Below are positions 39,547-47,028 of a DNA stretch of 64,000 bases, piece after piece (within the stretch, counting starts at the first letter, position 1; each line of letters begins with the position of its first letter). The notes beneath the pieces were generated by a model, which was given only the letters and a program-made list of their open reading frames with translations, made no database searches and was not told where the DNA came from. The DNA lies in the NCBI RefSeq assembly GCF_034479615.1, contig NZ_CP140255.1:3224001-3288000 (forward strand), written 5' to 3'. A program made the translations under genes and the position numbers. The stretch is from Vreelandella neptunia (GTDB lineage: Bacteria; Pseudomonadota; Gammaproteobacteria; Pseudomonadales; Halomonadaceae).

Positions 39547-39643
39547 GACGAGGGCAGGTTTCCGCGAGGGCGCTGTGAACCCATCCCTGGGCGCTACTTT
39601 TGCCATCCCTGGCAAAAGACCCTCGCTTCAACCTGCCCTCGTC
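39547..39643 (+). repeat. Structured intergenic repeat, copy 3 (97 bp)
   Basis: The outer arms are GACGAGGGCAGGTT and AACCTGCCCTCGTC (perfect 14 bp). Inside them GCGAGGG/CCCTCGC closes the core and a hairpin CTTTTGCCA-TCCC-TGGCAAAAG. It has the same orientation as copies 1 and 2. It lies in the gap where hexR and the RidA gene converge, and could serve as a folded transcript end, though it lacks a T-run. Confidence 0.9.
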
Positions 39644-39689
39644 CCCTAGAGATATGGCCATAAACTTTTAAGCGCTAAAGGATCAGCCG

Positions 39690-40049
39690 TTAGTGGCTCA
39701 CCGCGGCAGTCACCGTAATTTCCACTTTAAGCTCATCGGCGGGCATGGGCGCGCAGACGCATGTGCGCGCCGGTGCGTAGCCTGCGGGCACCCAGGCATC
39801 CCACACCTCGTTCATAGCGGCAAAGTCACCGCCTTCTTTCAGGTAGATCGTCGCGCTAAGTAGCTGCTCACGGCTTGAACCAATCTCTTTTAGTAGCGCA
39901 TCCACCCGCGCCAGCATACTTTCCGTTTGAGCAGTAACGTCGCCCTCGCGGGCCTCGGGGCCAGCCACTTGGCCGCATAGATAGGCTACACCCTGGTGAA
40001 TCACCGCGCGGCTCATGCGGGCTTTTGTATCGTGGCGCTGAATAGCCAT
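39690..40049 (-). CDS. RidA-family (YjgF/UK114) protein
   Basis: A 119-residue member of the Rid family, whose archetype RidA hydrolyses reactive enamine/imine intermediates released by PLP enzymes. Family features: [16 protein letters not shown] near residue 16, [28 protein letters not shown] near residues 63-90 and [24 protein letters not shown], holding the conserved arginine that binds the carboxylate. It lies 72 bases downstream of the Lrp gene on the same strand and may share its transcript. It belongs to a non-archetypal Rid subgroup, so the substrate is uncertain. Confidence 0.9.
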   Translation of the reverse strand: MAIQRHDTKARMSRAVIHQGVAYLCGQVAGPEAREGDVTAQTESMLARVDALLKEIGSSREQLLSATIYLKEGGDFAAMNEVWDAWVPAGYAPARTCVCAPMPADELKVEITVTAAVSH

Positions 40050-40121
40050 AGGGAAAACTCCTAGTGGGTTTAAGAAAAGCAGTCTAAACCGCTTAGCTTC
40101 TCCTTGACTACGCCTTCTTTA

Positions 40122-40607
40122 TCAAAGCCGATCTGTCGGCACAGGCCGATGCTCAAAGACCCGCCGGAGCACAAAGCTGGTATGCGCGCCGGTAACACCC
40201 TCGATGCGGTTAATCACATGCAGCAGCAGGTGTTGGTAGTCGTCCATGTCGCGTACCAGGATTTTGAGCTGAAAATCCGCCGCCTGTCCGGTAATGATCA
40301 GGCACTCGATGACGTTGGGTATCTCACGAATATGGCGCTCAAAATTATCGAAACGCTCCGGCGTATGCTGATCCATGGAGATATGCAGCAGCGCCATTAA
40401 CTGATAGCCCAGTTGGCGGGAATCGACCTCCGCGCGGTAGCCCAGTATTAGGCCGTGCTCTTCCAGGGCCCGCACCCGACGCAAACAGGGCGAAGGCGAA
40501 AGTCCGATGCGATCAGCCAACTCCTGATTACTGATACGCCCCTCCTGCTGCACAATATCCAGGATATGACGATCAAATCGATCAAGCGACAGCGGCATTA
40601 CGGCCAT
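40122..40607 (-). CDS. Lrp/AsnC-family transcriptional regulator
   Basis: A 161-residue feast/famine regulator. N-terminal winged helix: LDRFDRHILDIVQQEGRISNQELADRIGLSPSPCLRRVRALEEHG (about residues 8-52). C-terminal ligand/oligomerisation domain: VIECLIITGQAADFQLKILVRDMDDYQHLL (about 98-128). It is divergent from leuA across a 277-base gap and followed by the RidA gene. Control of leuA by this regulator is plausible from position alone. Confidence 0.94.
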   Translation of the reverse strand: MAVMPLSLDRFDRHILDIVQQEGRISNQELADRIGLSPSPCLRRVRALEEHGLILGYRAEVDSRQLGYQLMALLHISMDQHTPERFDNFERHIREIPNVIECLIITGQAADFQLKILVRDMDDYQHLLLHVINRIEGVTGAHTSFVLRRVFEHRPVPTDRL

Positions 40608-40721
40608 GGAAAGCAGCTCCTACCAATAAAAACAAATTATACGACATTTAATGTCAATTATTGGCGATAACACTACATTTTCGCAATAACCTTTCGTCAC
40701 GATCCGCATACACTATATCAA

Positions 40722-40763
40722 GTACGAGATAGTTCGTAAGAGATAGTCCGTAAAAGACAGCCC
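40722..40763. repeat. 14-bp tandem repeat, three units, upstream of leuA
   Basis: Three successive 14-base units, GTACGAGATAGTTC, GTAAGAGATAGTCC and GTAAAAGACAGCCC, in the Lrp-leuA gap. The rest of the gap shows no leader peptide with leucine codons. A GGTGCC..GGCAC hairpin lies at about 40801-40817. Promoters for both divergent genes must be here. Confidence 0.8.
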
Positions 40764-40884
40764 AGTACGACAAGCGTCATTGCCACAAGCAGCCCCTTAA
40801 GGTGCCTCACCCTGGCACTTCTGCAACGCGGCATACGCCACAAGCGGCCGCTTTTAACAACTCATCGCCATTAGGAAGCTCACC

Positions 40885-42576
40885 ATGTCTGCTTTTGATC
40901 ATCGCAAATATCGCCCTGCGCCCCGTGTGCCTACCTTCAATCGCCAATGGCCGGACCGTGATCTGGATCACGCCCCGATCTGGGTGAGCGAAGACCTACG
41001 CGACGGCAATCAGGCGCTGCTTGAGCCGATGACCGTTGAGCAAAAGCAGCGCTTCTGGCAGCAGATCGTTAAAGTGGGCATTAAAGAAGTCATGGTAGGC
41101 TTTCCTTCGGCCAGCCAGCCCGACTACGACTTCGTGCGCTGGTTGATCGAAGAGAATCAAATTCCCGATGACGTCACCATTGCGGTGCTGGTGCAGTGCC
41201 GTGAACACTTGATTGAGAAGACCTTTGCCTCGTTGGTGGGCGCCAAGCGCGCCATTGTTCACCTGTATAACTCTACCTCCACCATTCAGCGCGAGCGGGT
41301 GTTCGAGATGGATCGTGCCGGGATTGTCGATATCGCGGTACAAGGGGCTACCTGGGTCAAAACCTACGCCGATCAATACCCCGACATTGAGTGGTGTTTC
41401 GAGTATACCCCGGAAAGTTTTTCCAGCACCGAGATCGATTTCTCGCTGGAGATCTGCGAAGCGGTGATGGATGTGTGGCAGCCGACGCCAGAGAATAAAT
41501 GCATTCTCAACCTGCCCACCACGGTGGAAGTGGCCGGGCCGCACCATCACGCCGACCAGATTGAGTACTTTTGCCAGCACATCAGCCGCCGTGACAGCGT
41601 GATTATCTCGGTGCACACCCACAATGACCGCGGTGGCGCCGTAGCCTCTGCCGAACTCGCCCTGTTGGCCGGCGCCGAACGAGTCGAGGGCACCCTGCTG
41701 GGCAATGGCGAGCGCACGGGCAATATGGATATCGTCACCCTGGCGATGAATCTCTACAGCCAGGGCATCGACCCTGAACTGGATCTATCCAATCCGGATG
41801 AAATCATTCAGGTAGTCAACGAGTGCACTGGTATCGCTATACACCCGCGCCACCCCTGGGTGGGCGAGATGGTCTACACCGCTTTCTCGGGTAGCCACCA
41901 GGATGCGATTCGTAAATCCCTCAAGCATCAAAAGCCTGACGAGCCTTGGCAAGTGGCTTATCTGCCCATCGACCCCCACGATATCGGCCGCGACTATCAG
42001 GCGGTGATTCGCGTCAATAGTCAGTCCGGCAAGGGCGGCATGGCTTTCCTGCTTGAGCGGGATTACGGCATCAATCTGCCGCGCTGGATGATGCTGGCCT
42101 TGGCGCCTTACGTGCAGCAAGAGAGCGAAAAACGCGCCAGCGAACTATCCAGTGAAATGATTCGTCAGGTGATGTTCGACAATTTCACCCAGGAAGCGCC
42201 CTTATCTCTTGTGGATTACCAGCTCTCCAAAGGCCAGCAGGAAGGCATTGAGCTGACGCTGAAACAGGGTGACGAAACGCTGCGCCTTTCTGGCAAGGGC
42301 AACGGCGCGATGTCGGCGTTTACCGATGCGTGGCAACGCCACTCCGGCAGCAGTGTAGGGATTATCGATTACAGCGAGCATTCGCTGGGTGCCAGCAGTG
42401 AAGCCAATGCCATCGCCTTCGTTCAGCTCAATATCGATGGCCAGCGGCTCTGCGCAGTGGCCGAAGATAGCGACACCGTGAGTGCATCGCTCAAGGCGCT
42501 GCTGTCAGGTATTAACGCAACGATTAATCCTGGTCAGACAACTGAGCAGCAGCAAGAAGCTGCCGCCGAAGCGTAA
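40885..42576 (+). CDS. leuA: 2-isopropylmalate synthase
   Basis: LeuA condenses acetyl-CoA with 2-oxoisovalerate, the first committed step of leucine synthesis, and is feedback-inhibited by leucine. The 563-residue length marks the longer type found in Pseudomonas and Corynebacterium. DLRDGNQALLEPMTVEQK near residue 37 carries the metal and catalytic residues, VHTHNDRGGAVASAELALLAGAERVEGTLLGNGERTGN (about 242-280) the metal-binding histidines and conserved loop. The C-terminal regulatory domain covers about residues 440-550. Ribosome binding site AGGAAG lies upstream. It is monocistronic. Confidence 0.96.
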   Translation: MSAFDHRKYRPAPRVPTFNRQWPDRDLDHAPIWVSEDLRDGNQALLEPMTVEQKQRFWQQIVKVGIKEVMVGFPSASQPDYDFVRWLIEENQIPDDVTIAVLVQCREHLIEKTFASLVGAKRAIVHLYNSTSTIQRERVFEMDRAGIVDIAVQGATWVKTYADQYPDIEWCFEYTPESFSSTEIDFSLEICEAVMDVWQPTPENKCILNLPTTVEVAGPHHHADQIEYFCQHISRRDSVIISVHTHNDRGGAVASAELALLAGAERVEGTLLGNGERTGNMDIVTLAMNLYSQGIDPELDLSNPDEIIQVVNECTGIAIHPRHPWVGEMVYTAFSGSHQDAIRKSLKHQKPDEPWQVAYLPIDPHDIGRDYQAVIRVNSQSGKGGMAFLLERDYGINLPRWMMLALAPYVQQESEKRASELSSEMIRQVMFDNFTQEAPLSLVDYQLSKGQQEGIELTLKQGDETLRLSGKGNGAMSAFTDAWQRHSGSSVGIIDYSEHSLGASSEANAIAFVQLNIDGQRLCAVAEDSDTVSASLKALLSGINATINPGQTTEQQQEAAAEA

Positions 42577-42601
42577 AAAGCTTGGCTATAAGGAGCAGGG
42601 G

Positions 42602-42943
42602 CTAATCAGCACACTCAATACACTTCAGCACTAACGGATCCCAGGTGAGGCGTTTGGCCCCAATCCATTCGCCTCACTCGATGCACTCACCGAAGCTTTT
42701 ACTCTCAATGCGCTGCAGGGCGGCATCTACTTGCTTCAGCTTTAGCTGGCGGCGCTGTTCGCCTGCTTTAGCCATCGCCTGCCCCTGCATGGCATCCATG
42801 CGTGACAGCCGACCTACCGACGTTTGATCCAGCATCACCGTATCCCGGGACGCTTCACTGCTGGCGCTCTCCTCACGGAGCGTGGCGTCGAGGGCCAGTA
42901 ATTTCTCACGGATAACGGCTATATCCACCTCAGGGTGATTCAT
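42602..42943 (-). pseudogene. DksA/TraR-type zinc-finger protein interrupted by in-frame TGA
   Basis: The frame starts at 42943 (MNHPEVDIAVIREKLL, ribosome binding site GGGAGGC) and stops at a TGA at 42674-42676 after FGECIE (89 residues). Without that stop it continues in frame GEWIGAKRLTWDPLVLKCIECAD to a TAG at 42602-42604, giving 113 positions. The expected finger is C-x2-C..C-x2-C; the TGA sits exactly at the second cysteine while the other three cysteines are intact. The N-terminal coiled-coil part (VMLDQTSVGRLSRMDAMQGQAM) is normal for this small DksA/TraR family. It could be a fresh nonsense mutation (TGC/TGT to TGA), a sequencing error, or, less likely, a selenocysteine codon. Bases from the TGA form an 8-bp stem GTGAGGCG/CGCCTCAC with a 17-base loop. 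It converges on leuA. Confidence 0.8.
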
Positions 42944-43023
42944 CTACGCCTCCCGTTGGCCTACAGTCGTTAACTTACTATCATTAATCCACTAATTTGT
43001 TTGATCGCGTAAGGGATTATTCG

Positions 43024-44220
43024 ATGGGCTATCGCACTCTGCTGCGCGATCACCGCAGCTTACTCAGTATCGCTTTTCTAGCGATGTTTAGCTCAAGCCT
43101 TGGGCAGAGTTACTTTATTGGCCTTTTTCAAGCGCCCCTTTCAGACCATCTGGGTCTTAGCGTCGGCCAGTTTGGCACCGCCTATGCCATGGTGACTCTG
43201 ATGGCGGGTTTCTGCATGCTGCGCTTTGGGCCCTCCATTGACTGGATCAACCCACGGCGCTTTGCCGCTATCGTCTTGTCACTGCTGTTAACCGGCGTTG
43301 TCCTGCTCACCTTATCGCCCTGGTGGTGGCTGGGGATAGTCGGCCTTGGCATAGTGCGGCTATGCGGCCAGGGCATGTTGACCCACTTGGGTAACACCCT
43401 CGCCGCCAGAGAGTTTTCCACCATGCGTGGCCGTGCCATTGGCCTGGCTAACCTAGGGATACCGCTGGGTGAAGCGCTGCTCCCCCCGTTAGTGGCTGCC
43501 GCGCTTATCTGGAGCAGTTGGCAAACCTTCTGGTGGCTGCTGTGTGGCGTCATCGCCCTGCCTTGGCTGTGGCTGCTGCTAAAAGCACCTTGGCCTGACG
43601 CACCGGGCGTTAAACCAACCAAGCAGACGCCCCATGGCCCTCGCCCCTTTCGCGAAAAACGCTTTTGGCTGCTAATGCCGCTATTAATGGCCCTCCCCAT
43701 CACCATGACGGGACTGTTTATCTATCAAGCGCAATTAACGGAGTCTCTGGATAGCTCACTGGCGGTTTATGCCCTGGCGCTGACCGGCATGGGAATCGCC
43801 AAATTGCCGGGGGCATTATTAGGAGGCCGCTGGGTGGATAAACTGGGCCCCGTAAAGCTAGCCCGCCTTTACCTACTCCCCTACGCCTTTGCCATGGTGA
43901 TGGCACTCACCATTGGCGGGCATATCAGCATTTGGGCATTGATGGTAGGGGGCGGCTTGGCCATGGGCGCGCAAGAGCTAATTGCATCGGGTCTGCTGAT
44001 CAAGCTATGGGGAGCTGAGCACCTAGGGAGGGTTCGCTCCGCTCTTAGCGCTGCCATGGTGTTCTCCACCGGCGTCGCGCCCGCCGTACTGGGGTTAGCC
44101 CTTAGCGCAGGCGCACCTTTTCATGCCCTTCTATTAGGCATGCTTTTGTTTATCATCGTCGGCTGGCTACTGGCTCAGCGCGTACTGTGGGAAGCCTCCA
44201 CTATCACGGCTGAGCCTTAA
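43024..44220 (+). CDS. Major facilitator superfamily transporter
   Basis: A 398-residue carrier with about 12 hydrophobic segments. I start at MGYRTLLRDHRSLLSI, preceded by AAGGG; the longer frame begins with TTG at 42997. Features typical of MFS: the basic/polar loop after helix 2-3 (RFGPSIDWINPRRF), a central cytoplasmic loop near residues 195-215 (KPTKQTPHGPRPFREKRFW), and LLGGRWVDKLGPVKLARLY near residue 270, the second-half signature. The substrate is unknown. It ends 11 bases before the end of the converging Usp gene. Confidence 0.88.
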   Translation: MGYRTLLRDHRSLLSIAFLAMFSSSLGQSYFIGLFQAPLSDHLGLSVGQFGTAYAMVTLMAGFCMLRFGPSIDWINPRRFAAIVLSLLLTGVVLLTLSPWWWLGIVGLGIVRLCGQGMLTHLGNTLAAREFSTMRGRAIGLANLGIPLGEALLPPLVAAALIWSSWQTFWWLLCGVIALPWLWLLLKAPWPDAPGVKPTKQTPHGPRPFREKRFWLLMPLLMALPITMTGLFIYQAQLTESLDSSLAVYALALTGMGIAKLPGALLGGRWVDKLGPVKLARLYLLPYAFAMVMALTIGGHISIWALMVGGGLAMGAQELIASGLLIKLWGAEHLGRVRSALSAAMVFSTGVAPAVLGLALSAGAPFHALLLGMLLFIIVGWLLAQRVLWEASTITAEP

Positions 44221-44231
44221 ACGTGCCGCAA

Positions 44232-45086
44232 TCAGCGCAAAATAAGCACCGGCAGCTGGGCTTTACGCAACATCGTGGTGGTAGTACTACCGACCAGCAG
44301 ATGACGAATCCGCGAGTGGCCGTAGGCACCCATCACCAGCATGTCGATATCATGCTCTTGCTTATAGGTACGCAGGGTCTCTTCCACCTCGCCCGCGCGT
44401 ATCGCCCCTTCGGCGGTGTGCCCGGCCTCGCGTAAGGTTTCCAGCGCCCAGCTCAGCTGCGAGCGATTTTCAGCGGTTTCCGCGCCGACAATCACCACGT
44501 GACAGGTGGCACCTTCAAATAGCGGGCTTTTGGCCAGCATCTCCACGCCTTTGCGGGCCGTTTTACTGCCGTCGAATGCCATCATCACATTGTGCGGTTG
44601 AACAAACTCCTTTGGCACCATGAGAATCGGCCGGTGCATTTCCCGTACCACGCGCTCAAGGTTGGAGCCTAGATGGCCGCTGGCCTGGTGCGCGGTCTCG
44701 CCCCGCTTGCCCACCACCAAAAGCCTAACGTCTTTTTCGTTCTCGACCAGGGTTTCCACTAGAGTGCCATTGCGCTGCAAGCATAGAGGGTCAGCAATAC
44801 CAGCGTTGATTGCACGCTCCTTGGCGGCGTCGAGTAGCAGGCGACCCCGCTCGCGGGAAACTTTGGCATGCTGCTCTTCAATAGCTGACAGCTTTTCCAG
44901 CAGGTGCTCTCTAGTACCTAGTCCCAGGTTACCGGTTAAATCCGGCTCGGCTACCTGGGCATGGTTATCCACGGTATGAATAAAACTGAGCGGGGCATCC
45001 AGCGCTTTGGCAGCCCAGGCCGCATAATCACACACACCTTCTGAAAACTGAGAACTATCGATAGCTGCCAACACGCGATCTGACAT
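44232..45086 (-). CDS. Tandem-domain universal stress protein (paralog A)
   Basis: A 284-residue protein with two Usp domains. I start at MSDRVLAAIDSSQFSEGV, with AAGGAGAA upstream; the frame is open eight codons further. Each half carries the ATP-binding G-x2-G-x9-G-S type motif: GKRGETAHQASGHLGSN near residue 128 and GAYGHSRIRHLLVGST near residue 262. It is closely similar along its whole length to the second Usp at 48412. Single gene, divergent from the crcB pair. Confidence 0.93.
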   Translation of the reverse strand: MSDRVLAAIDSSQFSEGVCDYAAWAAKALDAPLSFIHTVDNHAQVAEPDLTGNLGLGTREHLLEKLSAIEEQHAKVSRERGRLLLDAAKERAINAGIADPLCLQRNGTLVETLVENEKDVRLLVVGKRGETAHQASGHLGSNLERVVREMHRPILMVPKEFVQPHNVMMAFDGSKTARKGVEMLAKSPLFEGATCHVVIVGAETAENRSQLSWALETLREAGHTAEGAIRAGEVEETLRTYKQEHDIDMLVMGAYGHSRIRHLLVGSTTTTMLRKAQLPVLILR

Positions 45087-45247
45087 AAGAAACTTCTCCT
45101 TGAGCATCAATATTATTTTTATATTCTCACCCTTTTCTACACGAACTCATTGACCCGCGACACCCTAAAACGTTCTTACCTGCTTCGGACGCTATAGTAC
45201 CCGCATGTTAAACTTAGCAGCCTATTGAGGTGCTTCAGGGGGAAGGC

Positions 45248-45649
45248 ATGGGACACGGCTTAACAAGCGTACTGTTAGTCGCGCTAGGCGGCGCGTTGGG
45301 TGGTATGGGGCGATTTGCGATTTCCAATCTACTCGCCCGCTGCCTAGGTAAAGCCTTTCCCTGGGGAACCCTGGCAGTTAACGCCAGCGGAGCCTTTCTA
45401 GCGGGCTGGCTGCTCGGCAGCCTAGGTATCGCCAGCGCCCCGTCCCCTCTATGGCTGTTTACCGTGGCCGGTCTACTGGGTGGCTACACCACGGTCTCCT
45501 CTTTTAGCTTGCAAACCATTGAGCTATGGCAGGGCGGCCAACAACTCCGCGCCAGCGTAAATATTGGCGCCACGCTCCTACTCGGCTTAACCATGGTATC
45601 CCTTGGCTGGTTGTTATCAGGCGCTTCATTGTCAGGAGCAACCTTATGA
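45248..45649 (+). CDS. crcB: CrcB/Fluc fluoride channel subunit 1
   Basis: A 133-residue, four-span membrane protein of the Fluc fluoride-exporting channel family. I start at MGHGLTSVLLVAL behind GGGGAAGG. Motifs: GGALGGMGRFAISN near residue 13, FPWGTLAVNASGAFLAG near residue 37 with the pore asparagine, and GLLGGYTTVSSFSLQT near residue 78 with the central sodium site and Phe-box region. Its stop overlaps the next crcB start as ATGA. No fluoride riboswitch is recognisable upstream. Confidence 0.93.
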   Translation: MGHGLTSVLLVALGGALGGMGRFAISNLLARCLGKAFPWGTLAVNASGAFLAGWLLGSLGIASAPSPLWLFTVAGLLGGYTTVSSFSLQTIELWQGGQQLRASVNIGATLLLGLTMVSLGWLLSGASLSGATL

Positions 45650-46032
45650 ACGCCTGGAAGGCTTACCTTGCAGTGGGTGTCGGCAGCGGGGTTGGTAGCG
45701 CGCTGCGCTACGGCGTTTCGCTAATATCGCAGGCAGCACTAGGGGGTTATTTCCCCTGGGGAACACTTCTCGTTAACGTACTGGGTTCATGCTTAATCGG
45801 TTGGTTGGCCGCCACCCTCTCGCGCTCTCCCCGCAGCCAGCTAGCGCGTTTTCAGCCATTGCTGGTGGCCGGTTTTTGCGGTGGCTTTACCACCTTTTCG
45901 CTGTTCAGCTTAGAGACACTGCATCTGGTGCAGTTAGGCCGACCGGGGATTGCACTGATTTATATTGTGGTCAGTCTCCCCCTCTGGCTGGGTGCCGCCG
46001 TGGTGGGTGAGCGCTTGGCGCTCGCTAAATAG
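45646..46032 (+). CDS. crcB: CrcB/Fluc fluoride channel subunit 2
   Basis: A second Fluc protein, 128 residues, starting MNAWKAYLAVGVGSGVGSALRY with CAGGAG upstream. Motifs: YFPWGTLLVNVLGSCLIGW near residue 34 and FCGGFTTFSLFSLETLHL near residue 83. It is clearly diverged from subunit 1. Coupled crcB pairs in other bacteria make obligate heterodimers whose members have opposite fixed topologies; a single-gene Fluc forms an antiparallel homodimer. I infer a heterodimer. Confidence 0.92.
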   Translation: MNAWKAYLAVGVGSGVGSALRYGVSLISQAALGGYFPWGTLLVNVLGSCLIGWLAATLSRSPRSQLARFQPLLVAGFCGGFTTFSLFSLETLHLVQLGRPGIALIYIVVSLPLWLGAAVVGERLALAK

Positions 46033-46054
46033 TGCTGCAAAAGGGTAAACCACT

Positions 46055-47011
46055 ATGCGCGAGCAGATGGAAAAGCATCAGTCTTGGCTCTACCTGGCTT
46101 TCATTGGCTTAGGCCTAGCCTTAGGTATCGGGGCACCGCAATTCGCTGAGCCGCTAGCGCATTTTTTATGGCCGCTGTTAGCGGTGCTGCTTTACGCCAC
46201 CTTTACGCAAATACCTTTGCTACACATTGCCCGAAGCTTCGCTGACACACGTTTTATGGCCGCGCTGATGGTCGGTAACTTTATTGCCATTCCGGCCTTT
46301 TTAGCCCTGACTGTTATTTGGCTGCCGCTGTCTCCCGCCGTGCTGGCAGGCGTTTTACTGGTACTGCTGGTGCCTTGCACCGATTGGTTTATTACCTTTA
46401 CGCATTTAGGCAAGGGTGATAGTGCTCGGGCGGTTGCCGCCGCCCCACTACTGCTGCTGGTGCAGTTAGTCGCGCTACCCGTTTATTTGTGGCTGTTTCT
46501 GGGCAGTGAGTGGTTTCAGCTAACGCTCTCTACAGAGTTATTGAGCGCTTTTGCAGGACTTATCCTCACGCCTTTAACGCTCGCCTGGATTACCGAGTTC
46601 GCCGCCCAGCGCCACAAAGCGGTTAAAAGAAGCGTACATTACTTGGGACTACTGCCCGTGCCGCTACTTGCCTTAGTCGTGTTTATAATCGCCGCTTCCC
46701 AGATCAACACTGTGTTCGAGCTTAGCCGCGTGTTGATTCAGGTGGTATTTATCTTTATCGGCTTTTTACTCTTTGCAGCACTGTTGGGCAAGGGACTTGG
46801 CAAGTTGTTTAAGCTGCCCACCGCCAGCGCTAGAACGCTAGCGTTTAGCTTTGGTACGCGTAACTCTTTTGTGATGCTGCCCATAGCCCTGACGCTACCC
46901 AGCGCTTGGCAGGCAGCGGTCGTGGTGGTGGTGTTTCAATCACTGGTAGAGCTATTTGGTATGGTGGCACTGTTACGCTGGGTGCCCAGTAAGTTACTCC
47001 CGGATCCCTAG
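46055..47011 (+). CDS. ACR3/bile acid:sodium symporter-type carrier
   Basis: A 318-residue protein with about ten hydrophobic segments of the BASS superfamily. The stretch LLVPCTDWFITFTHLGKGDSA near residue 106 corresponds to the Cys-containing fourth-helix motif of ACR3 arsenite exporters (PCTAMV..), and FSFGTRNSFVMLPIALTLP near residue 265 to the second crossover motif. No arsR or arsC lies nearby; the gene follows the two crcB genes by 22 bases and may be co-transcribed with them. The substrate (arsenite, other anion or organic acid) is uncertain. Confidence 0.8.
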   Translation: MREQMEKHQSWLYLAFIGLGLALGIGAPQFAEPLAHFLWPLLAVLLYATFTQIPLLHIARSFADTRFMAALMVGNFIAIPAFLALTVIWLPLSPAVLAGVLLVLLVPCTDWFITFTHLGKGDSARAVAAAPLLLLVQLVALPVYLWLFLGSEWFQLTLSTELLSAFAGLILTPLTLAWITEFAAQRHKAVKRSVHYLGLLPVPLLALVVFIIAASQINTVFELSRVLIQVVFIFIGFLLFAALLGKGLGKLFKLPTASARTLAFSFGTRNSFVMLPIALTLPSAWQAAVVVVVFQSLVELFGMVALLRWVPSKLLPDP

Positions 47012-47028
47012 TTTTTATTAGATAGCGA

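Noticed and set aside
40608..40884. Leucine attenuator upstream of leuA
   Set aside because: No leader peptide with a run of leucine codons and no convincing terminator/antiterminator pair.
45087..45247. Possible fluoride riboswitch upstream of the crcB pair
   Set aside because: No GGnGATGG or TGATGACTCC signature is present in the 160-base leader.
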